Source of the DNA: Blastomussa wellsi | Taxonomy: Eukaryota; Cnidaria; Anthozoa; Scleractinia; Plerogyridae | Reading direction: 5' to 3' | DNA length: 64,000 nt | NCBI GenBank assembly: GCA_947652115.1 | Contig: OX393563.1 | Coordinates: 6,413,564 to 6,477,563 of the forward strand | In this document: positions 22,501 to 34,500 of the stretch, in pieces | Numbering within the stretch: the first letter of the stretch is position 1 | How the letters are laid out: each line of letters begins with the position of its first letter | The notes under the pieces: model-generated | Databases searched by the model: none | The model's input: the letters and a program-made list of their open reading frames with translations, nothing else | What the model was told of the DNA's origin: nothing | Program-made: the position numbers and the translations under genes

Positions 22501-25500
22501 TGACAGTCACAAGCTAATGAACAGGATAACAGAAGAACAGAGAACCAGTTTTAGGAGCGTCAGAACGAAAGAACAGATAGAAAATAAATATTTCGTACAG
22601 TTTGCAGCCACCAGTTTTAAATGCCAGGTAAGAATTTATCTCAGTCCCTTCAAGGGGATCAGCAAATACAGCAAACGTATCGAGCTCTCTTTACAAGGCC
22701 CTTGAAGTTGAAAACCGCCGACGTCGGGAAAGTTGGGTATTAGGGGGGGCTCTCTAAATGGCACCCGATTTCAAGTTTTAACAATTGGCACATGTTATGG
22801 TACTCTTTACGAATAAACAATTAACAGCTACCAGAAGTTAAGAAATACAGCTTGCATCTTTACTTACGTGGCTTTTTGAGGATCAGTACCACTTACTCAT
22901 GAAAGATTTCAAATTTAGTGCTGCGGAATACCTACCCGCTCCCCAAAATTCTTTTACCTTTTAAGAATATTCCTAAACATTTCTGACGAGTGCCACCCTC
23001 CGCCCCACCCCTCCCTCGACACGATACCTATTGCTAGCAATTACTCTGATGAAATCCACGAGTTTACACATTTTTCCGAGCTTGGAAATCTAGTTTGATT
23101 CTTAGACCGTCTGAGAATCAGGCTGGTAGAAATTGGTTTTTGTTTTTCATCATTCTACTGGGCAAAACTGCCCAGAGGGAAAGAGCACGAACACGACTCG
23201 AGGTCCTGTGCGAGGTGCCCCACTCTACCCCACCCAGTCCAGAAAGGCCAGACCACTACACCGGGAACTACATGCCCTACTCTTGCTCCCTGGATGAATT
23301 CAAAGGGACACAGTCACCATTTTTAGCATGATTTTGGAAATCTCAGAAACATACATCGATCTTTGGAACAAGCTGAACAATAATGGTTTTATTTTGTAGA
23401 GCAGTGCTCGACAAATGATTAGAACCCATCAGGAAGTGAGGATGCCTAACGATGACGAGAATGGAAGCGGATTGTGATATGGATGTTTGAAAAAAGCGCC
23501 AGGATGACAGTTTTTAAAGGGTTCAAGTTTCGCTCGAAAATCGTTGAAATTTTACAAAAATGTTGCTGCAGTGTGGACTTTCTTCAAGAAATTGCTTTTT
23601 ACCATTCAGTTAGAGCTAATTAAGTTCTTATTACATAAATTTAAGGACCATTTCGTAAATTCATGACAGTTTTAGGCAAATATATCGTGAGTGTCTCTTA
23701 AGGGTGTTGGTCTTACCTTGACAGCCGCTCTCCGATAGCCCCCAGTAGCCTGGTTTACAATGAGTGCACTGTGGTCCCTGTACATTGTTTGTGCACAGGT
23801 GACAGTGTTCTCCATAGGTTCCCACTTGGCAGTTGGCGCACACACCAGTCTCTCCGTCACACTCCGTGCTTCTGTTGTTACAAGAACACACAACACAACG
23901 ACCACCCTGCCCACTGCCATTAACTTCGCGAGTGTATCCTGAGGATAAAACGACAGACAGAATCTAACTGGGGAAGTATCATGCAGTTTATCGCGATTTT
24001 TGTCAGAATTAGCTAAATTTAAACTTCTAACGCCTCAGTCAATACTCAAAACTTTTCTAAAACACTAATTTAACGCCTTCGTCGCAAACGGAGGTTGGGT
24101 GCCCAGGAATCCGGGGCTGGAGCTGCCGACCCCAAACCCAGATATACTCCAAAAGCCTGCCCTACCCGCAACCCAGCCACGAGCCCCCGCCTGCCTAACC
24201 CTGCCCCAGCCCTTACACCCGCACACTGAACTTCAACTGGAAGATGAGTGGAAGAAAACTACGACGAACAATAATAAATGCCAACGCTTAAAACGCCACG
24301 CCACAAAAAGACAAGGGGGAAGGGAGCGAACACTAAAAATTGCGAGCTACAAAATCGCCCTGTACGCTGAGTAGAGCTACAAGCACATGCTATGGCGCAC
24401 GCATAAAACGCGTCAGAATACCGCCGACCCTGCGAATGCCAGAAATGCCCTGACAACAGCCCGGAACGGCAGCATGACGGTAGCAATGCCACAAACGCTA
24501 AGGTCCCCGAGCCCCGCAAGGCTGGCCAATCAAAGCTGCCATACCAACCACTGAGAAAATTTGCTACTTGTCATTAACTAAGTTAAATTATCATTTAACT
24601 ACATTTTATAACATTAAGTGAATTCAGAACAGAAAGACGAGGCAAAATATATCAGTACTGATTTTATATGAGATGCAATGGGAAAACTTGAAAACGTCAG
24701 GCGCATCAATCTCGATCTTGACCATCCGCCCGCAAAAACATCTATAAACAGTTTCTATACATTACGATCGTCTTTCAAAGGATTGAGTGATATAATGTTA
24801 AAACAAAAGAACAAACAGCAATCTGTTTCCGTACGGCCGGGAAACGAAGACTTTACGGATCCACGCCTAAATAACATCTCAAACGTATCATAGGTTTCTC
24901 GTTGTTTATGCTTTTGAGGGAGTAGTGCTGAATCAGCCTAAACACTGAGGTTCAAAATTACATTATTAACCTCGCGCAGGAGCTCGGAGCCCATGCCTCG
25001 CGCGAGTTTCGTAGGAAGGTTAAGGGGGCATAGGAAGAACATCCTGGCACAATTTCCCCATCGACTCAAGCCCTACATTGCAAGCGTGGCTAACGTTGAA
25101 GATAACAACTGTAAAAAGATAACTGATGCTATATCGATACAATCAGCCATGAGAACAGAAACAGTAAGTGATAATTGTTACCTTGTGCGCACAGTTCACA
25201 AGACAGCCCAGTGTAGTTCAGGTGGCACGTAGCGTTCTCCACAAATCCAACACTCACTTCACCAGGTACACCTTGCTCGTTCACAGCTGTCTCCAAAGAA
25301 ATTTCCTTAAATGTCACACTTCCGGGTGCGTAGTACGCTGCACGGACTCTGAGTGATGTCAGTGCAGCTAGAATGGACTGGAATTCTAGCGATGAAACAG
25401 CCCGCGCTTCACCAATCACGTGCGTTTCATCCAGTATCACATGGTAAGACGTGATGTTAGCAGAGGGGGAGGGTACGAGGTTCATTGTCACCTCACTGTC

Positions 25501-28500
25501 TCCACTCACAAGGATGATATCACCATCAGCTGAAGCTGGATTTTGCCCAGGACTCGGATCTCTTATATCCATCTGTAAATAAAAAATTTATGAACAGAAC
25601 GTTTTAGCACTGATCATACTATTCATTTGCCGAATTTCGGAATTCTTTTCCAATTCGCAATCACGTTAAGCAAAAACCAAAATCTCACTTTCTTTTCTCT
25701 TCGGCTTTTAAAATTGGAATTGGAAGTCCACTAATCTGTAAATTCTGATTGAATGCGGCCAAGTATATCGATTGCACTTGTTTTAGTTCTCCAACAGTCC
25801 GTTAGAAAGAAGCTATGTTATAAGGGGCCGATTATTTAACTTTTGAGGAAGGGGAGGGGGGGGGGGGATGATTTTGAAAAAAAATCTCTCTTGCTGACCA
25901 GAAATCACCTCCCCCCTCAAAAGTTAAATGGTCAGCCCCAAAATGATCACCTTTTCTAACCATAAAGTATTTCACACGGTCTTTTACACGCACTTACTTC
26001 GACATGTAACCGCTGACCGTATGATCTGAACTGTGGGCCAAGGAACACTGATGGTGCGGTAATGTACAAAATGGAGACACTGGAAGTGACTACCAGGCCA
26101 TCAGATGACGAGTTAGCAAATGGAACACCATCACCGGCCCTGTCCACCACAAACCAGTCAAACTCTGCAAAGACAGGAAGCATGGGTAGCGGTTTGAATG
26201 GACTGCCGAAAATATTTTATCGTGGTCTTGGTTTTGCATTTCTGCGCTTGGTGATTGGTTAAAAAACCTCGCGCCACTTTTTCAGCCAATCAGAAGTAAA
26301 ACCAATCGCGACTCTCTCGCGCGCGCATGTTTTCTCGCGCTTTGCGCTGGCTACATGTATTTACTTTGTGTTTTGATTGGTTTGCTGGATTGTCTGTTTC
26401 CTTTGTGATTGGTCAGAATTATAACTTTTGGTTTTGGTTTTACGACACTCGGTTGAAAATAGCTCTATTAAGGACAACGAAACAAAACCAAAAACTCTAT
26501 CACAGCGTGCGGGGTTTTTACACTAAAAGATAGTTACAGGAAATAACCCCAAACATTGCCATTTGGGGTTGTTCATACACAAGAAATTTTGCAGACATTG
26601 AAATTTGGTATTTAATTTTTGTCATTCTGAGTAAATTCATTGGAATGTTCAGTGTTACTGTCCGATGCAAAAGAGTAACATTGTACACTTTACAAAGCCC
26701 CAGAGTTGTCATCGTCACCGCAATCCGGTTGTGAAAAGAACTATTTTATATATCGAAAATTTGATACTGTTTTGAATAACTAGTCATTAGTTTAGGTCGA
26801 AAATACTTGCCTGTTTCATTGACAAAATGACTTGTAATGGTTGATACAACAAATCCATTGGCTGATGTACAACTGAGCGCTCGACCATAACCAAAACAGT
26901 GCAGACATCCCTGTGGATTGACAATGTCCAAATTGAATGTACCATCTTTACAGCTGTCACAGTTATCCCCTTCAACATTGTCCTTACAGGGGCACTCCCC
27001 CGTTATCAAATGGCAAGCGTCATGCAAAGACCCAGCACTGGAACACTGGCAAGCTGAAAGAGTAACGTTAACTGAGCCATGGGCTTACAAAACGTTAGAA
27101 GGAGTTTTTGGGTGTGTTTTAAAAACGTTTGGAAATGAGCTGACAAAAAACGACTTTACTAGTCTTACTACGCTGATGAGGGAATGTAAGAAAGCCACAA
27201 TGGTGAAACGATTTGGTGTGCACTCTGTTTGCAAACATCTTTACTGCCCATTTCTGTTTAAAGTACAATGTTCTGCGAGCATGGCTGGAGAAAAACTTAC
27301 AACTGCTCATGCTGCGCACTATGTGGAATGGCAGTATTAAATCCACTCCTTTATATTTATGAAACAGTAGAGCGGCTTACTAATAAAATTGGAAAATGCC
27401 ATTGAGATAAAATAAACCGAACAGGAACAAGGAAGGTTCAGATTCTATAAAACTGCGGTGGATTACGCACACTAACTATGAAAAATTTAGGCCAAAATTT
27501 TCAAGATGCTGAATCGCTTATCTTGCACTGCATTAAACATTTGATACGTATGTTGAATAATATAGCACAACTGCAACCATAAAATTCTCTGTTGCACCAA
27601 CTACAAATGCTGGCAATTTCCTTACGTTTGCATCCTTCAGAAGAGAAACCATAAAATCCATTATCGCAGGAGTCACAAGTACGCCCTGACACACCAGGTT
27701 GACAGTTACACTGGCCTCCATAAGCTTCACATTGCAAACCTGGCACACTTCCAACAGGATCACAGCCACATGCTGAAGAGACAAGAAAAAAAAGCATCTA
27801 GATCTAAGGATTCTTTCACCTATTTGCTTACAACTCCTGTGAAAGTAATGCTACATTCCCAGGACAAGTAAAGTTACTGCCTTTAACGACAATTTTATGG
27901 GGTGGGTGAATGCCTCAAGGGAGATGGAGTGGTTCAATTTCCAGGCAATCGCCTAGAACAAATAGAAAACCTGAAGGGGATGTTTATGCTTCTCCACCAA
28001 AGTATACAGCAAAATGTTAACTCTAAAAATGTTGTCCAGAAATTTCCTTGGAATTGTGTTGAAATTTGTAGAAGGGCTTTGATAATATTGCATGTACTAT
28101 TACCTTCAAGCATAACAATAATTGAAGAGATCCTCTTAAGGCATTGGTGGCATTTACTGAAACAGAAATTTTACAATGGAATATGCTTGAAAATGGATTT
28201 TGGTGAATTATCCTTGAGCCAGGGGTATATGAAGAACTAAATAGCTTACCTAAAGTACCATTGTATATTTCTGTACTAGCAGAAAACACCAGTCCACCAC
28301 AATAAGCTGGCTCTGGTTCAGCAAGAGACAGAGATATTTGTTCACAGTTCTGCAACTGATTTTGGACTTCTCTTCCTGACTCGGTGTACACTCTGGTGAG
28401 ATTGACATCAGGAATCAAGACCAGCGAGTCAACAAGGACTGAGCAGTTGTCACCGCCGTCAGTACTGTTGTAAGTCAGTGAGATGTTGTACATTTCTCCT

Positions 28501-31500
28501 GGCAGCAGTGCTATAGTTTGAGGTGACCTCCATGCCTTCCTTGAACCTTGTGGTAGCTCATCTGCCAAGATGTTAAATTCCACACTGTCGTTTGAGCTGG
28601 TGCTTGTGACACTCAAAACAAGCTTTGTAGCAAAACTAAATGAACAACTTCTAGTGATACTGTAGCGAATAACAGCATAGAACTGATGAATGGCCAAGAC
28701 TTCTGCATCACTGATGCGAGCGTATTCTCCGGGATGGAGAATGGCATAGCCATGGCCAGTGAAGTCTGTTCCTTGACCTTCAGAGGGGGTCAAGGCTGTG
28801 AAGGTGCCATTCATGTCTTCGGCTTCAAACTTGACAAAGTCCAGGGCAGGATAAAAGCGCCCTTGCTGAGTTCTTTCACACTCGCTTCCTTCAACACCAA
28901 GACGGCAAAAACAAGTTCCTAAAAAAGACAACTAAAAGTCATTGTCATGTTTTCCAAGAAGTTTGGTGTACAGTTTGCAAGAGTGATACAGACATTTCAG
29001 AGATAAAAAATCGTCTAAAGGCAATCCAATCAACCTCTGAATGTTCTTAAAGATTGAAAGACTTCCAAACAAATCACATCATTCATTCAATGAATCAGAG
29101 TAACAGAGTCTGACCATATTATCTGAGATACAGCCAATCAAAGTATGTGATTTAATCGTGGCAAGAATTTACTCAACTAACCATAACATAAATATAAATA
29201 TCTACCGACCTGATTCTTTATCGCACTGAGGAAAAGCCCCACCTAAACCACAGGGACACCCCAAACAATCTGTATCCTCCTCAGTAATCGGAAAAAGGTA
29301 AAAGCCATCTTTGCATTCTGTACAGTATCTGCCTTGCACACTTGATTTACATGGACACTCTCCTGTATACTGGTCACATTGTATGGTGTTGTTTACTGTA
29401 CCAAGGTTTTCACACCCACAGGCTAAAAGAAAAGATTGTCAATATTCTCACATCAGTATCAACAATACCAAGAAGTCTCTAAGTCGTAAAATACAATCCA
29501 TGACATATTTTTGCTTGTGCACGGTTGACCAAAACGCTTCGCGCAACACAACATCTCCCAGCAGGAAAATATCTTCAAGTATTCCAGTTTTTCTGCAGCC
29601 ATTTTGTGTAGCTCATTCTTTACATGGAACAGTTAAATTAAAATTTGAATATTGATGAAATGCAGAATAGGAATTAAAAATACAACTGCATCAGCTTATG
29701 TTTTCAGAACCCAGCAGAACATTTTAGTACTCCAAAAAAGCCGTCTAAGTTTCTGATAAAAACTAGAATTAATGTCCACAACTGCATGGGCCGATGGTTA
29801 GAAGAACACTAATAAAAAGATAGCTAACCTCTGCATTCTCCAGGGGGGGTTCCTCTGTATCCCCAGTAACCTGGAATACACTGATCACATTGCCGCCCAA
29901 AGACGTTGCCCTTACACTGACACTGGCCAAGCTGCTGTGAGGGTGTGGCTTCCTGCAGACATGTCCCATTATTTGTAATACCCTCTGGGAAGCAGTCACA
30001 AGCTGCAAAGATAAATCAGTATTACAGTCACTATTACGAAGCTTTGAGCTGAACTCATAATTTAGCTTTTGGTTAAAGTGCCTATGAAGTGAAAAATGTT
30101 TTGGACCAATTCGCTTGTTTATGTCTTAATTAACTCAAATTTGCGGGTTTAAGCCATCAAAAGCGCATTCTTTGATGTTTTTTGGAACCTCAAAGTTTGG
30201 ATTTTGCAAGCTGAAATGGGTCCGTTTTGCGCTCGGCCAAACGCTCAGATTACACAGGAAGTGACGCAGTTGGTGGTTCTGAATACGATAGCGCCCAGGC
30301 GGATAAGAGAGCGAAGAAGAAAGGGATGAATTATTGTGCCGCTGGTGGCTCCAATACAGTCAACTGCGCCAACAGAACTGGCACACCAGAGATTTCGATG
30401 TATTAATCCCCAAAGGCGAAAAGTGTGGGGCAAAACTGGACTCGATTCATGCGCGTTCACCGACAAGATTTCGTGCCAAACAAGTCATGTTTGCAGGGCT
30501 TCAAGTGGCTTCCTTCAAAAATATAGGGTTAAATATAGGGGTGATTTTCCAAAAGTATAGGGATAATATAGGGAAATTTTAAAAAATATAGGGCCGATAT
30601 AGGGATTTTTAAAAAGTATTTTCGACACATGTAAAGCAAAGAGTTCCTTTTAATTGCCTTATCTGCATTTTCTACACCCAACAAAACAATATATTAAACA
30701 GCTGATACACTAAAAGCAATGTTATTCAGAATGTGATGGGTGCTCTGTTCCGAACACCAGAAAGTACGCTGTTGGAAATAATGTCCAACGAAACGGTCTT
30801 AACACATTCAGTCTCAAAATACTTTTACAGAAAGGTTCCTAATCAAATCAATCATTTCTTATAATTTCAACATATATGCCACTCATGCATTACCACCATG
30901 CTCTCAAATTATTCATGGGTACAACGATACACTTTAAATGTACATCATTGATACAAATGTCCTCCACCTTTAGTGACTGTCTTTTCTCTTTTTGGTAGAT
31001 AGATGTTTGGAGTAGTCTTCAAGGAGTCTCTTTTTGTTTTTGTCAAGCTGAATTCTCTTGTTTGAACACTCTTTGGTTTGCTCCACTGCATGTTCCAACT
31101 TTTGTTTGGCAACTTCAAGCAGCCCTTGAGCTATTGCAGCCTCGTTGAAGTTTTTGTCTTTGATTGCCTGCGAAAGTCGTTCATTTGCTTCTTCATAGAG
31201 TGTTTTAGCAGTTTGTCTTCGGCACATTTTACAATAGCTGCTTCGAGCACAAGCCAGGTTTGTGATGGTTCTGAAGAAGCCGTGGAATTGGAAAACGTCC
31301 TATTAAGGGTTCAGACACCGCCTATAACTGAACAGTCTGAACGAAAGCGGCGAAGAGTAAGTGAAGTTTATTAATTAACATCCTGTGGTATGTGAATTGT
31401 ATGTGCCGGTGTAAAACACGCACACATCTAATTGTTTAGTCACAAAAGTTGATTTCCTTTCAGAAAACAATCGAGATTAATATTTTGTCATCGAAAAAGA

Positions 31501-34500
31501 TATGGCACGTGTTTGTTTCAAATGGAACCATATTCTGAAATAGTGGCATGCACAACACACAACACAGTCAACAGATTTGCGCGTGGTAAATATAAAATTA
31601 ATCTACAGTTGAATAATGTGGTGCAAGCAAGAAAATACAATGAACAAATTAGGAGGTCAAAACCTAAACACCGAGCTCAGAAGACTAAACGCTTGATAAA
31701 ATTAATGCAAGAAACACACCCTCTACGACACAGAATGGCTTTATCGAAGTAGAGATACAGCAGTTTCCAGAGAAGCCGGACTGACAAATGTCGGTGATAA
31801 TAAACCACATCTTGCAACAGTATCAATTAATTTAATAGCCGGGACCGGCATCACAAACAGCAAATGCAAGCTATCAACATCTTCACGGAAAGTCTTACCC
31901 TGCCCTTCGATAGTTATGAGAACTTAAACATATCTTGCAAATATAAATGAGCCAAAACAAACTAAGCGTACGAAACATATTGAACATTACAGAGGTGTCA
32001 AACTACTAATGGAAAATCGTTCAGACGTCTGACTGCCATGCATCTGCATGGCGGCTACGATGTTATGGCTTCAGTTTGAAGAAAAAAGCCTCCAAATAAT
32101 ACAGTATATAGTGGCCTTTAGAAACTAATGTGAAGCAAAATAGGCCGGAAGACCCAATTAATAAACAGATCGACGGCAAATGAACAAATGTCACAAGCGA
32201 TCGGCTCGTCCGCATAACGCGCATAAGGCCGTTGGATATGTCCAACTATCTAAATTTCCAGTGAAGAATCGCTTCTTGAGGATTGTTCATCGCTCGAAAT
32301 GGATGTCGAGGAAGGCATTTCATCGCTACTGTCAGACATAGTTGAAATTTAGCCCGTGAAAATACAAGCTATAGTCCTCTGACTAGGAGAAGTTCACTCA
32401 AAAGCAACAGGAAACTATGTGTAAACAACATGCTGGAACCACTAACTACGCCATCACCGCTTAATTCGTTCCCAGTCTCCGGACCTCCGTATTTACGTAC
32501 TTCAGGCAGCAAAACAACGGATTTTCTTTCCTTTCCACCGAATTTCTTTTGTCATTTTGGAATAAGGGTACAATATACTACAAAAATGTGGAAAAAAAAT
32601 TTTTACTTCATAGGCACTTTAAAGTAACAACTGAAGGAAAAGTGCTGTTTTCCACTGGCTGAGGTACGAATAAAGCGGAAAACGTTTTCTCACATGCAAC
32701 TGGGAGTATGGGTTCTAGTGTGCAGGGGGTCTAGGTCACATGGTTTTCCGAAGTGCTCAGTTTTTCTTGTTGCCGTTCGCCTTGCCTGACCCTCGCCCAC
32801 CCACCAAACTAAGGCTTTGTGAGTTTGAATTTTTGGTGTCACTAGGCTCTAGTTGGTTGTGAGCTAGTTTGTATGAGCTTTTTCCCATGTAACATTTTTT
32901 TCATATTGTTTGCCAATTGTTATGTTTTGTAACAATCTCAAGTGGTTAATAAAGGTCAGGCTGCTTGGTTCGGCTTGGCATGACTACCAGTTGTGTGTGA
33001 GAAGGTAAGAGCTTTAGATAAAGAATGGATTGAAATTAACACAAATGAGAAACATTATACCATAAGATTTCACATAATTTCATTTACATGTATGTTTCTA
33101 TTTGTCACTGTAGAAACAAGAAATTTGAGTTGAGTCTCATCCTGCAGTCAATTCTGAGTCCGAATAAAAGTAGAAGATGAGATTGCTGCCACATTAACCC
33201 ACACCCAACAAGATGAGACTTACCCCAAGCTTTTTCTGATTTCTGAAGTGGCAAATGAATATAATCCGCTTACCTAAGCAAGTGCTTGGATCTTCTAAAG
33301 ACACATCCACATTCCTAAAGTACTTTTGTAGACACTTCTCACAATGTTGTCCTTCAGTATTGTGTTGACAACTAGTACAAATGCCAAGACCCAGAGTAGT
33401 GTTGTAGGCACAGGTCAATCCATGATTATTGCACTGACACTCTATTGTAAACCAAAAGTAACACAGTCAGATAGTTCCAAGCCAAATAAACATAATTTAC
33501 AATAAGGAAAATGACTTCCAATAACAGCAGGGATTCTAATTAGTCCTGGCACCTGCCAGATCTCTGGTCTGGGTGTGCTGTTTTAAATCACAGGCTAAAA
33601 TTCATGGAGTTCCCTATAAAGGCAGGTATGGTTCCAGGAAATTCCTAAACCTACCCCACACAAGCTCATTTAAAAATCTGAGGGGGTGGGGGGTCACAAA
33701 ACCAAAAACTTTGAAAGGAAGGTTTGAAGCTAATGGCATCGGAATTTCTGAAGAGTTGTGGGGCTACCTACTTAAACGAGGCTGTATAAAACAGGCAGAC
33801 TTCAGACAATGGCCAACCCACCTATGGTTGGACATCCGAACACTTTTTTCTTGCCTTCCAATGCAAATGCTAATGTTTCGCATTGACAACACATGAGACT
33901 AGCAGGCAATGCTATAATATGACCTCACGTTTGTTTTGAATGATCAAAATGGTGATTGAGTCAGACTCATGTCCTTTCACAAGAAGAAAGTTGATGTCTT
34001 GTAATATTGAATAATATTTGAAGTCTTGTAATTTCCTATTGAAAGTCCTGTAGCCAGTGCTAACAGAGTGATAGAGTTTTATGAGTTCACACTAAAAGCA
34101 CCTCAAAGTACATTTTGTGAGCAACATTTCTCCTACATCATTAGGGCCATGCTAACCTTCACTATCAATGCAAGTACAATGCTTTGAGCATACATGATCA
34201 CAATGCAAAAACATAAGACTGCAATGCAGTCAGCAACAAAACAACTGCCAATATAATAATTATGCCACAAAGCCAAGTCAGTGGGAATGTATAGGAAAAA
34301 CTTAATGTGGCTAAATGGCCAGTGGTTTTCCAGCTCATGTGATGTGGGACAGCCATAAGCCCTAGCATGAACACCTTGTGACTTCACACAGTTGCTTGCT
34401 TGCATTCATTAGCCAGGATCATTTGCTAGCTTGTTGCCAGCTTGCCAAGTTATTTCCTGCTCCTTCCCACCCTACCCATCCCCTGGTAGGGGTTGCTCGG

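Larger units (their letters stand above)
30077..32618. mobile_element. Decayed TTAA-flanked DNA transposon with THAP remnant (Kolobok-like)
   Basis: Terminal inverted repeats AGTGCCTATGAAGT and ACTTCATAGGCACT are flanked on both sides by TTAA (30073-30076 and 32619-32622), giving a 2.54-kb insertion in intron 2 of gene B. TTAA target duplications occur in piggyBac and Kolobok elements. The THAP-like fragment at 30326-30490 favours Kolobok. The coding part is broken, so this is a fossil copy. Confidence 0.75.

Noticed and set aside
30245..30466. Minus-strand 73-residue ORF in the transposon
   Set aside because: Antisense of the THAP remnant; the plus strand carries the recognisable motif order.
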